Position numbers and translations under genes: made by a program
Shown here: piece after piece, positions 46,770 to 57,769 of the stretch
Numbering within the stretch: the first letter of the stretch is position 1
Layout: each line of letters begins with the position of its first letter
The notes under the pieces: generated by a model
Told to the model about the DNA's origin: nothing
Database searches by the model: none
What the model saw: only the letters and a program-made list of their open reading frames with translations
Source of the DNA: Gordionus sp. m RMFG-2023
Lineage: Eukaryota; Nematomorpha; Gordioida; Chordodea; Parachordodidae
Assembly (NCBI RefSeq): GCF_954871325.1
Contig: NC_088777.1
Coordinates: 20,623,366-20,687,365 of the forward strand
Direction: 5' to 3'
Length of the DNA stretch: 64,000 nt

Positions 46770-48063
46770 TTTGTGTGGGCACGGGGGGGGGGAATTTCTT
46801 TCTTCTGAAATTTGCCTCTTCTTGTAAATATCATTTTAAGCGAATAAAAATCCCCCCACCCCCATTCAACCCCGCTCACTCCCAAAAATACAATATATCA
46901 CTATAAACAAGAATTTGCAAGAAAAATTAGTAAAAAAACTATTTTTTTAAAATAACGACTATAATTTAAAATTTTTAGAAGTGAAACAAAAATTATTTTT
47001 ATAAAAATCTAACATCAAAGGCCTATAATAAGTAAAACTAAAGATTTTCAATAAAATTTTTGAGGGGAAACCCACTAATAGTGCCACTAAGCGCTATCCT
47101 GGCTATAGGTCAGCAAAGTTATTTTTTCGCGGCACAAGCCCTACCCGTATAAAAATGTTTTGTCCGACCCGTGCCCGAATTCAAATTTTTTGAAATTTGA
47201 GCGTGATTATTATAATATTCAAAAACAATTAAAAATTATGTTTATTATCTTAAATAAAAGTTTTTGACCGCCATAATATAATCAATATTTATAATTAAGT
47301 TGAATTTTATTTAAATTGAAAACATATGCCTTTTATTCAGTTTAAATATTAAAAAAAGTTGAAATACAATCGAATTTAAAAATTATTGATATAAAAATAA
47401 TGTGCATGATATAATGAATATATTATAATGAAATATCATTATCAATAGTATCACCTAGTTAATAATTATGACATATAAATAATGAGGAGTCGAGTTGTCA
47501 GGCTTTAAACAAGTCCTTTTATCTTCAAAGGCTCTACCATCAACTGAAAGCGCTCTTTCAATGCTAGCCGAGGAAGCAGGGATAGTCAGGATTTAAGAGC
47601 CAGAACACTTAAATTGGGAAAGTCGTTTTAATAAGTCTTTCACCAATTTAAGATTCAGTAAACGATTTTAAATGTTGAAAATCTGAGGCTATTTAATTAA
47701 ATAGATATTAAATAAATATATTTTAATTAACCTGATAGAATATAATGTAAATAAAGTATGTAATAATAAAATTAAAACATAAATATAATAACAAAATAGT
47801 TTGGTAAACGGACGTTATGTAAGATAATAATTATAAATGGCATATTATTTTGATTGACATTTTAGTGATAAAATGTGTTAGATGAAAAATGACATGTTAT
47901 TCTAATTGACATTATGAATTAAAATGATTATTTAGGATAATTATTTATTAGGTCGGGCTTCGGATCAGACCCGAGTCCGAAAATAAAAAGATATTTATGT
48001 TCGAACGCGGGCTTAGGTCGGGCTACGGACAGCCCATGCAGACCTCCAATCCTGGCGCCTATG
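46770..48063. repeat. Dispersed MITE-like repeat, copy B, interrupted by a hAT element
   Basis: Same family as 29588-29874. The repeat runs from a G-run near 46783 to 47104 and is then split by the element 47105-48046. Its tip resumes after it: GCTATCCTGG before the insert and AATCCTGGCGCCTATG after it. Read inward the tip is CATAGGCGCCAGGATAGC, close to the hAT-style tip of copy A. Confidence 0.65.
47105..48046 (+). mobile_element. Degenerate hAT element inserted in the copy B repeat
   Basis: Flanks TATCCTGG and AATCCTGG agree at 7 of 8. The left end region (CTATAGGTCAGCAAAG) and the right end read inward (GGAGGTCTGCATGGGC) are distantly similar, and both are followed by CCCGACC/GGTCGGG blocks. 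Near 47520-47600, KALPSTESALSMLAEEAG resembles the start of the hAT dimerisation segment. The rest is unreadable, so it is a shortened, dead copy. Confidence 0.6.
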
Positions 48064-48585
48064 CTCTTGGATATTAATATTCTATATTCATTCTATAAAA
48101 TTAAAACATTATAATTGTAAATTGATATCACGTTATAAAGAAGCCATAATTGACAAGTCTTTAACTGCATTATACCATATATGGCGATGAATCAAAATTA
48201 ACATTAATTTAAGTAGTGCCTGGAAACATAGTCATTCAAAGCTAGAAGCTCTAAATATATATCCTGTTGTCTTTAAAAGGGAAAATTAAATTCATAGATT
48301 GCAAAGTAGGATGGTTATATATTTACAGGACTATGCATTCCAAAAATTATCAACCTATTAAAAACCAAGCTTTATTCCTGATAAAAACAATGTTTTCTAA
48401 ATAGAGATGCGCCATAGAAATTCTCGTGACAGAGTCTGTTACGATCGATAGGTAACACCCTGAGTGTGAATTAAACTTAAATTTTGAGCCATATGTATGA
48501 CGGGCTTTTCCAAAAATTACCCGGCATGATTGATGAAAAATTTTTAAAAAGTAGAATATTTGAAAACTAAACACTCCCAACAAAC

Positions 48586-51307
48586 CAGGGGCGGACTGGC
48601 GACGCTACGGCCTCGTGGGCATTTTTTTATAGAGGCCTCATTTATATGGGGGCTTCGCCCCTTCCCTTATATGGCTTCTTCGATTTACATGATTTTTATT
48701 ACTTCTTATTTTTGAAAATAAGTTCAAAAGATTTACATTTTTAGTAAAAAAAAGAATAGTATTTATAATTTATTTTTAAAAAATGCACATCTAAAATCAT
48801 ATTCACTACCAATATAAAATAATATTCATTGCACATATATATTTTTTTATATTAGATTTATAACGATATTGCACTATAAAATCAAATCATACATCACATG
48901 TTAAATATAAAAAAATACATACTTAATATATCAAATCTATTAATTTTACACATATAATTATTGCAGTTATACAATATTACAGCGTAAATTGCTGCACTTA
49001 TAAAATCAGGCACCGATCATATTGTAAATAGATATTAATAAAATTCAAATAAAAGAATTAAGGAAATATATAATTTTTACGTTAATAAATCTCTCATTAA
49101 TTTTGAACCTTTACGCAAATATACAGGAATATCTTCTAGTTCAATCTGCGCCAATGGTTCTCATTCAACTGACATCATTAAAAACGCTTCTAATTTTTCT
49201 TGGTCAATATTAGATCTCAGCTTATTTTTGTAATTTTTAATTTACTAAATGTTTTCTCGCAATTAATTTGCGTAAATGACAAAGTTAAAATGTATTCATA
49301 TGCCAATAAATTAGTGTCACTTGTATGCATATTGCATCTTTTAAATTTCATACGCGCATATTAAACATTTGTTACACTTATTATCACACTCTGAGTTATT
49401 ATGATATTGTAATATTCCTTCTTCTTCATTTGATTCCTCACTTGTTCATACGATCATCTTCCGTTTCATTTATTCTGCTACCATATCTTTGAATACACTG
49501 GCAAATGAACATTATTCGTTACGTAATTTAACACGCAATATATATATCTTTACTATTTATTTCATCAAGATAGAAATACTGAAATCATACTTCCCAACCT
49601 CATAGGATTTTCCACACATTTTAAGAGGAAATTAAAAATTATTCTATCTGCTGAATATCCTCAGCAATATAAGATTTGCAATCTAAATTTTAAATAGTTA
49701 AACATTTTAAAAGGGGGTATATCATTAAATTATTTTTCTGGCATCCCCTTCCTTTAGAGCCTGGCATAATTTCCTTCTTATTTCTTTTTTTTCTCTTTAG
49801 CTTTCACCTTTTCTGGTGGTAAGGTCCTTCAACATCTCTCTCCACTTTATGTTATTCATACAATCTCTTTTATCTAATTTATACTTCTTAATATTGGCTC
49901 TAACTTTATGGCCCCATTGAAGTTTTGGCCTTCCTCTTTTACGTTTGCTCATCACTTCCAAGCTCTCAACCTTATTTCCTATGTAGTTCATAGGCCTTCT
50001 CATTGTGTGCCCATACCACCTAAGTCTGTTTACCATTAACTTAGTCTACCTTTAAACTACTTAGTATTCTTGTACTGTGCACTTTATCCTTTCTTGTTAC
50101 CCCAGCAATCATCAGCATTCTCATTTCCATATTTTGAAGACTTCTCTCGTCTGATTCCTTGGTTGGCCATGTTTCCGAACTATATAGAATAGTTGGTTGT
50201 ATTATGGAACTGTAAATTTTTCCCTTTAATTTGTGTGGGATTCTTTTGTCAAATAGCACTTTTAACCACCCTTGATTAATTTTACTCTTTATCTCTTTTT
50301 GCAGTTTGTTTATATAATGGAGCCCTTTCAATTGCCGATATCTGCCATTCATTTATATCAATACTCTCTGTTTCATCTCCTCCTATCACCATATATTCCG
50401 TCATTTCTCTATTTACTTTTAGTCCGTGCTTTTTTAGGATATTTATCCAATTGACTAATTTTTCTTTCATTTCATCCTTGGATTCGGCAAGTATCACAAT
50501 ATCAACTGCAAATATCATATTCCACGGGACTGTTTGAGGTAAAGATTGTGCTAATACATCTATTACTGTAATGAAGAGTAGTGGGCTGATAGCCGATCCT
50601 TGATGAATTCCTTCGGCTATTGTGAAGCCTGCTGAAGTACCTGTTGCGCTACAGACCATTGTTGTATGGCCCATATACATATCCTGTATTATTCTTATAT
50701 ATTTTTCGGGAACCTTTTGTGGCGTAGGGCCCACCAGATAAGTTTTCTGGGATTCTATCGAAGGCCTTTTCTAGATCGAGAAATTTTTTGCAGCTTTCTC
50801 AACTTATTTTGGCCAGATGAATTATTCTGTTTCACTCAGGTATCCATCCTTTAATCTGATTCACCGACCTGGATTTTATTTGATTTCCATGAATTAAGAA
50901 CAAGAAATGTTGGCTATATTATTTCTGCAATTCAATGTATAAAATGTAATATAATGAATTAATCAAAACTTAGCTTTCACTCTACTCAAACGGAAGCGTT
51001 TTTACTTCATTTGAAAAAAGCAAAGAAAAAAACGAGGTAATGATGTATAGCGTCAAGCGACGTTACTGGTATTTTATGCATTAAATTATAGTAAACGACA
51101 TGACAATTGTCAAGGAATGTGATATTCAAATCATAGAGATATCATTAAAAATAAATAAATGATAATAGTAAATAATGTGAACATAATAATAGATTTTTTT
51201 TCTAATCGGCCTCTTTTTTGATATTTTCCTCTGATCGGCCTCAAAAATCGACATTTCTCGCGGCCTCGTGGGCATGCCCACCTGGTCTTATAGCCAGTCC
51301 CCCCATG
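48586..51307 (-). mobile_element. hAT transposon, 2.7 kb, target duplication CAACAAAC, with nested LINE
   Basis: Perfect flanks CAACAAAC at 48578-48585 and 51308-51315. Tips CAGGGGCGGACTGGC and, read inward, CATGGGGGGACTGGC match at 13 of 15. GGCCTCGTGGGCAT follows near both ends. On the reverse strand at 49085-49275 the C-terminal dimerisation region reads INCEKTFSKLKI, then NKLRSNIDQEKLEAFLMMSV, typical of the ZMYM/52-kDa-repressor-like hATs. The remainder is decayed. A LINE fragment occupies about 49740-50870 and so is younger than this element. Confidence 0.92.
49740..50870 (-). mobile_element. 5'-truncated RTE-like LINE reverse transcriptase
   Basis: Reverse-strand relic of a non-LTR retrotransposon. 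In order: DLEKAFDRIPRKLIWWAL near 50780-50730, VPEKYIRIIQDMYMG, the HQGSAISPLLF motif, and FAVDIVILAES where the catalytic box is normally F/Y-A-D-D (the first Asp is now Val). Then come INILKKHGLKVN, a thumb region (KLKGKIYSSIIQPTILY) and the C-terminal RLRWYGHTMRR with KRKRGRPKLQW, diagnostic of this LINE group. At least two frame changes and stops break it. The 5' endonuclease part is absent, as is usual for LINE copies. No clear poly(A) tail or short 3' repeat was pinned down. Confidence 0.9.
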
Positions 51308-51315
51308 CAACAAAC

Positions 51316-53472
51316 TGCTTAAGACAACTATGTCCCAAACGTGATTTTTTTAAAAATATACAATAAATTTAACAAATAATTTGAAAAAACTTTAAGGTTA
51401 TTAAAATTTTGAATAGGTTTAACACGTTTTTATTTTTAATTATTTCCCTTAAAGTTTTTGAATTTTGTCAATTTCAAATCCTTTCTTTTTTTAAAAAATA
51501 AGCCGGTAATTTTATGAGCCTCAGCTAGTTTGATCTCTAGTGAACAACTATTTTATATCGCCAACCAATAATGGTTTACTAGAGAAAAGGTGAATGCAAC
51601 TAAAGTGCTCTACATTTATTCTTTAAAAAAATTTGATTTATAAATATGATGTGAGTGATGAAATCTTAAAATTTCTACAAAAATATATAAGATTTTTTAA
51701 TTATTATTTGTGATTATGCAAATAAAAAAGAAGAATTATAATATTTCGGTGAATTAATTAAGTCCAAAAACGTGAAAATATATTAATAACTTTGTAAAGT
51801 TAAGAAAAAAATAATTATAGTTTAAAAATATTTATCGGGGGTGACGCACGTGATCAACATTTTGTATTTCGTCAATGAGCAGGTCTGAAGAAAAAAAAAT
51901 TGAGCATCTGTGAATAAATTTTTTTAGAGCAAGCAAGTGGGAGGGTCTTCAATAAAAATTTAGACTACTCCCACCTCTTGTTCCAATATTTTAGCCTCAT
52001 TCCAAACTACCAAAAAATAGGCCCCTAATAATATTAGTACTAATGAGTGACCTTGAGGTAGTCCTGATCCACACTTTTTAAAACATAGGGGATTAAGAAA
52101 ACTGTATAAATATACGGATTCTTTCAATGATAAGAAAAATTTAGAGTCTTATCTTTAAATAAATGTCAGATATCAGTTAATTCTAGATTATATTACGAAT
52201 TCATAGCCTATGAAATAATCTAATACCAAATTTTATCAATATAGGATTTTTAAGAAAATTTTAATAATACAATTAGAAAAATTATACAATGTAAATATAT
52301 TTTGTAAGAAAAATAAAAATATCTTCTAAATGTTTTGTAACATATCTTATAATGTCAAGAAAGAAAAAAAGAAAAAATAATAACACTTTTAAAACATTTG
52401 AATTTTTTATTTAGGGTTTAGAGAATTAAAAGAGGCAAATTCAGAATCGCCTTCCCCCTCTGTAATAAGCCATTGTATAGAGTAGTAGCTGAGTTGTTTT
52501 CATTTAATAAATTTGTGCACCACTTTCATCTTGAGGAATCCAAACAAAACAAACAAAAAATGCTAAAAGAGAAATATTTTGCCCAAATTTAGAATAAAAA
52601 TTTATAGTAATATCATAAGAAGTTGATATAGAAATATGATATATTAAAATTATCTATAATTTAAACTGAGCTTCAGTCTCTAAACTTTGATACTTCTCAA
52701 TTAAAGTAAAGTGTATTGATGTGCCCCATGTTCTGTTTCGCCTCGGTCTAACATATTAACATTATAAATTCCATGAAATAATTGTCGGACCCAGATCGTT
52801 AATGGTTTGAAAGAGGTCGCCCAGCATGGAAACACTTTTAAATAAAGAAAAATTCATAAATAAATTTTCTGAATATAAATTTTGATATACAACGACATCC
52901 ACTAAAAAAAGTGTAAATGCCCTCTAATTTTATAAATGCCTTTTAAAATCATATTAACTCATGTTTTCGAATTCTGAAAAATTGTCAAATTAAATAATCG
53001 GGAATAAACTTTCCATCATCTATTTACTGCGATTTTTAGGGTTTTAATTATAAATCTAAACGATTAAGTTTGTTTTTATTTTCTTTTGGTATAGTAAAAT
53101 ATATTTACTTATTAAAATAATAAATATTTTTAGCCAATAATGTATGACACAATGTGCTATTTTAGGTTTAAATTTTTATTTGATGATGGTTTGGAAATAA
53201 ATTAGAGCGGACAAACGTTTCCCCTCTGTCCCCAAAGTGTCGGCTCCAACTACTCATTCCTATTTTTGTACCAAAAATAAATATTGTGACAGCTATTTAA
53301 AATTTAAAAAAAAGACCAGGACTAGCCTTAGGCATCGTTTATATAAACTGTGATGTCAAGCGACTTGTAATTAAATTCTAAATAAAAGCACATATTAAAA
53401 TTATGCATCTTGTAAGCGACGGACCTCACCTTTCATAAAAATTAGCGTTTTTCATTTCTTTTTTTACCTGAG
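51316..53472. other. No confident gene; transposon flank and probable intron of gene B
   Basis: AT-rich. A 48-nt stretch at 51541-51588 (acceptor 'gatctctag', donor AAAAG then GTGAAT) is open and could be an exon, but nothing else supports it. Confidence 0.4.
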
Positions 53473-53503
53473 ACAAAACAGATATTATGATAATAAATCC
53501 ATG
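53473..53503 (+). CDS. Gene B, probable 31-nt exon
   Basis: A pyrimidine-rich acceptor (cattttctttttttacctgag type) ends at 53472, and a donor (CCATG then GTATAA) follows 53503. The exon adds one base to a phase-2 codon and ten codons (QNRYYDNKSM), joining in frame to the exon at 53561 across a 57-bp intron. An alternative acceptor nine bases later keeps the same frame. Confidence 0.45.
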
Positions 53504-53560
53504 GTATAAACTCATAACAATTTATAAACATTTCATAACTTATTTTTATATAAAATTATA

Positions 53561-54280
53561 GGAATTACTCATAATTCGGCCGGAATTTCAAACGAAAAAT
53601 GTTACAATTTTATCAAGAGAAAGCGAAGTGTTCCAAAGCCGAATACCTATCATATACCTATGCCATCGTCTCACCAAAATCCAATATCGTCGGATACAAT
53701 AAATATGGATATTCCCTTCCTTAAACCTTCGTTATTTTCGCGTTTATTTGGGTTGCCTCATAGACTAAAAAAGTTTGATGATCAAATTTATACTAATAAT
53801 GACAAAGCGTTCTCAGCAAATCACGCTAGAAAGAACGCACCTATTACTGAATTTAATGCAGAACATAATGACAATAAACAAACTATATTAGATAAAAGGT
53901 CTAATATCAATAGTAAAAGTTCGAGTCATTTCAACATTGCAATTAAAAAAAATATATCTGACACTATTACAAATTTTATTTTTACTAATAATGCTGATAT
54001 AGCAGTTAATAATACCCTTTACGAAAATACAGACCAATTTAAAGTAGAAACCTTTAAAAATTTTACTAACCAAGATGTCCAAGCTAAGTCATTTCATCAT
54101 ATAGGATCATTAATTTTGAAAGAAATTGCAAAAATTCGGGCACCAGATCTGACTAAGAAAGATGGGTTGAAATCTTACGATAACGTAGCTAGATATTTCG
54201 AAAATTTTATTTTAAATAAAAGTCGGATAAACGATTCCACCGATTATTATGATGATTATTATACTGACATCGACAAATAA
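53561..54280 (+). CDS. Gene B, terminal exon of an orphan protein (239 codons)
   Basis: Starts after an acceptor (atataaaattatag) in phase 0 and is open to TAA at 54280. An in-frame TAG lies in the acceptor. An ATG-initiated reading would begin at 53660, but 33 in-frame codons upstream are also open, so the exon reading is preferred. The chain is hydrophilic and rich in Asn, Asp, Ser and Lys. It has a polybasic site (IKRKRSVPKP) of the kind cut by furin-like proteases, a PFLKPSLFSRLFGLP segment, several N-x-T sites and an acidic Tyr/Asp tail (DYYDDYYTDIDK). No family is recognised. It could be secreted if an upstream exon supplies a signal peptide. Confidence 0.7.
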   Translation, partial: GITHNSAGISNEKCYNFIKRKRSVPKPNTYHIPMPSSHQNPISSDTINMDIPFLKPSLFSRLFGLPHRLKKFDDQIYTNNDKAFSANHARKNAPITEFNAEHNDNKQTILDKRSNINSKSSSHFNIAIKKNISDTITNFIFTNNADIAVNNTLYENTDQFKVETFKNFTNQDVQAKSFHHIGSLILKEIAKIRAPDLTKKDGLKSYDNVARYFENFILNKSRINDSTDYYDDYYTDIDK

Positions 54281-56429
54281 TTTTTTTTTTATCAATATAA
54301 AAAATCTAATCAAAAAAAATTAACTCGCTATAATGCGCTCGAAAGAAATGGGTTTTTTGCATTCGGTTTAATAATTACTCATTCCAAATATTTTTTGTTG
54401 ATAAAAATTTAAAAAAAATATATCTTCCATCTCCCAGATCCCTACTCTGAAATCATTTTTTTAAACCTACAATTCAAATATTATGGCAAAAAATACGACA
54501 CTCATCAAATCGGTATGGCATGATAATTTAGTCATACATACTAAATATATTTAACTTTTTTCTATATCTACCAATTAAAGTTCAAAACATTATATTTGTT
54601 GTATATTAATCAATCCTGACCTCATTTGTTTATAAAAAACAAAAATATTTTTAACTAGAAATCTGTATTGCTTAGAAAATATTCAAAAATTTGAAACCAA
54701 AATCATTTTGCGAAAATAAGTTAAAAATCCAAAATAAAAAACATAAAATGGCGTGAATTATTTGAGCGCTTTTTTTAAAGAATATATTGATAAATAATTT
54801 TTATCTACATCTTCAGAAATAATTAAATCCGAGACATGAAGTTGTAAAATAATCAAAAAACACCAATTTATACCAATTATGAGCGGTTCGAAATATAATT
54901 TTTTCACATATTCTTACTAGGCCCGTAATTATTTACTCTAAAGGTCTCGGTACAATACGTGCCATGAATTTATATTATAATTGTGATTCTTATAAAGTGA
55001 GTTTATATATTTTGCCAATTAAATATGTTTCCAAATATTACAGTATAAATGATTATTTGGACATAATTTATTATCATTATATTAATAAAATTGCGCGTAT
55101 TCGAAATTATGTATATGTATAAAATTTTGATGAATTAAAATGTTTGACATATTTTTATGAACAAATTATCTTATAAAAAAAATTTAAATAAAAATTATTA
55201 AAAAAAATATTCAATCCATAATATACATAAGCAATAATCGGTAATGTTACATGAATGAACATTTTATTTTTTTTTAAGACATAAACAAAATATTTCATAG
55301 TCCAAAATCCAGATTAAGGTGGTACTTTCGATCTATCTACTTTATGAATTTCAAATTTATTGTAAATTCTTTATTTTTAACAATTTTGATATACAAAATC
55401 AAATGAAGAATTTTTTTAATGCCATGCAAGGTTATTATTTTTATAAAATAGTTAAACTATCTCCATTTTTCCTCCAACTAGTTTGATGGTCATCATTTTA
55501 TATCATAATATCTATTTACTTTACCATTCTCGATTACTTTCTCTCATTATTCCATTTATCAAACTTTATACATATCATTTTATTCTTCCTTCTATATGTA
55601 TGAGCTTATACCACGCGGGGGAAGGCTACGACCAAGGATCGTCATTGAAATTGAAAGGAAGTAATTTTGATTTCTTAGATAGTTTTGATGTAGTTATATG
55701 GGGTAGGAGGTTCCCATGTTTTATTAGGTTTTTTATTTACAAATAGAGGGTAAAAAAACTAATCCAATAATACCAAATTCGAGTATTAAATAAATATATA
55801 TAAAAATACTATATTCTATAAAAATAGAAGTTTTAAACAGATTTTAGAATATTAACTAAAATGTTTTCCTGTATACTTACTTTGAATATTTTTAAATAGT
55901 GGTTCTGATACCTAAAAATTTGGAAGGGAGGGTATCCTGATACCAATTTTAAGATTTGACTCAAATTCCATACAAACTGTTGACAGTGAAAATATTTATA
56001 AAAAATTAAATAATAAATAAATCCGTTAAAATCAATCACTGTCGCAGCATTTTAAAAAATATATAGAAATTACATTTTTGTTGGAATCGGTTCTATGAAC
56101 TTTGGTTCAGGTTACTACAAATTTAAAAAGGGGATTCGATGGTTTCTAGATTTTTTCAGATTTTGGTTCGGCACTCTGGTTAAATTAATTTATTCTAATC
56201 CTTTGCGAATTTTCAAAATATCAATCTTACCCAAATTGAGTATAATAGCGCCATTATCATATATTTGTATGCGCATGTTTTCTATTGCTATATTGAGGTA
56301 TGACAATTTTATCATTTACTTAACCTTTCCTCGTTTAACCAAATAAAACGAAGAATAAAGTAATAATTATCATCAAAATCGCATAAACAATAAAAAGGAT
56401 TGACGAAAATAAAATCATTACAATAAGTA
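54281..56429. other. No confident gene
   Basis: AT-rich flank of gene B. Frames at 55483-55746 and 56095-56346 cross GC-rich words of the MITE type ('cgcgggggaaggctacgacc' near 55615; 'ggttctatgaactttggttc' and 'ttttggttcggcac' near 56085-56175) and are not convincing genes. Confidence 0.45.
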
Positions 56430-56666
56430 ATGGATTTTTTACTTAAAGATTTGTTGAAAAGGCAAAATAAAGGATCTGCATTGAAGCTTAGAATATATTT
56501 CATGTCCATCTATTCAGCTTCACTATTCCACATACTTTTTAAATTTATTATCGATTTTGCCGACTTATCAGACGGCTCATACCTAATGCCTAACCATGAT
56601 TTTATATCAAATTATATAGATGTGTTAAATATTATGATGTTAATTGTCATCCACAAATTTATCTAA
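56430..56666 (+). CDS. Possible small membrane protein or exon, 78 codons
   Basis: ATG at 56430 to TAA at 56666. It has a basic start (LLKDLLKRQNKGSALKLR), one likely membrane segment (IYFMSIYSASLFHILFKFII) and a more polar remainder (DLSDGSYLMPNHDFISN), with base composition less AT-biased than its flanks. No similarity recognised. It could be a single-exon gene, part of a spliced gene or chance. Confidence 0.3.
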   Translation: MDFLLKDLLKRQNKGSALKLRIYFMSIYSASLFHILFKFIIDFADLSDGSYLMPNHDFISNYIDVLNIMMLIVIHKFI

Positions 56667-56699
56667 AGCATTCATTGTCAGTATAATGTAAGACCCTAA

Positions 56700-56760
56700 G
56701 ATTAGAGCCGTAATTAGAAGAGTTGGGGGGGGGGGGGTACTAGGGGAGCCATATTTTTTT
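56700..56760. mobile_element. hAT-type MITE tip with G-run
   Basis: 'agagccgtaattagaagag' followed by about 13 G and 'tactaggggagcc' has the same layout as the tips at 41683 and 60006: a GGC(C/G)nTA word, then a long G-run 20-30 bases inside. Partner end not found. Confidence 0.4.
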
Positions 56761-57531
56761 AAAGTTGTATATTTTAATCATATTCTACATTGGAGTTACC
56801 CTTAGTTATCAGAATTTACTTCCATGTATCATAACCATTTAAAAATTGAAGCCTCCATTAGTGTAGTCTGATTGAATAAGGTGACAGCAAGATACCCTGA
56901 CTAGCCATTCAAACTTAAGCGAGGACGACACACACTTCAATAGTTTCATAATATACCAATGTGACTCCTTCAACATTGGTCGAGGCCGGTAAAATCTAAT
57001 ATTCTCTCAATGAGGATGTATTGAAGCCTAAACTTATATCAATTAATATACACCTTTTTACCAAGTAAAAGATATCTTCCAAAATATACTTCTATTTTAA
57101 AAATAGTAGGGAACTTCGACAAAATATATTTATAGTCAATATTATTAATTAGAATATATTATACTATTTATAAAAAATATCAGGTTTCCTGTAAAAGATA
57201 TTGAAGAATTATTTTATATATAAGTGAAACATACGTAAATGCTTTTCAATTAACAAACTCCTATTTATTCTCCTATTATGAAATGATGATCTAATTATGT
57301 TTTAAAATTAACATTGTTGATATCGGACCAATCCTTTTCAGAGTCGCTTTCTTCCAATTTATTGTAAATTCCGTTGATATAATTTTTGTCTCCGTTACTT
57401 TTATTCATGGTTTCTAACAATAGGATCTTTTGTATGTAATAAATTAAAATTTAAACTGATCAAAAATTTAATCATAAATTTTAAAAAATATTATTAATGT
57501 TAACATCAAAAAAAATTTCTATTCTATTTAT

Positions 57532-57689
57532 CAGAGACCTGCATAAGCCATACCAAACCCGGCCTTTTAATTTATTTTTAAAAATTGGCTCGAGTTGAAT
57601 ATTAACATTATTTAAAAGCCCGCTTCTGATCTATATCATACTATTTTACAGCGTACTCCGAGCAGGGTAGGCTACACTAACCGGTCCTG
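57532..57689. mobile_element. Possible short MITE with CAGAGACCTGCA tip
   Basis: The left tip CAGAGACCTGCATAAGCC matches the tips at 31529 and 24277. A right end near 'accggtcctg' (57689) is plausible, but the flanks do not match. GC islands 'aaacccggcc' and 'agcagggtaggct' lie near both ends. Confidence 0.4.
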
Positions 57690-57769
57690 TAGATAATATT
57701 ACGATTCAAAATTAAATTGCCAATTTGCTGTAATTTGGTATACATCATGTTGTCAACCTTAGCCGAACC

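Noticed and set aside
51541-51588. Possible 48-nt exon upstream of gene B
   Set aside because: Open with splice-like ends, but this short a match is expected by chance, and the 46557 exon fits the phase equally well.
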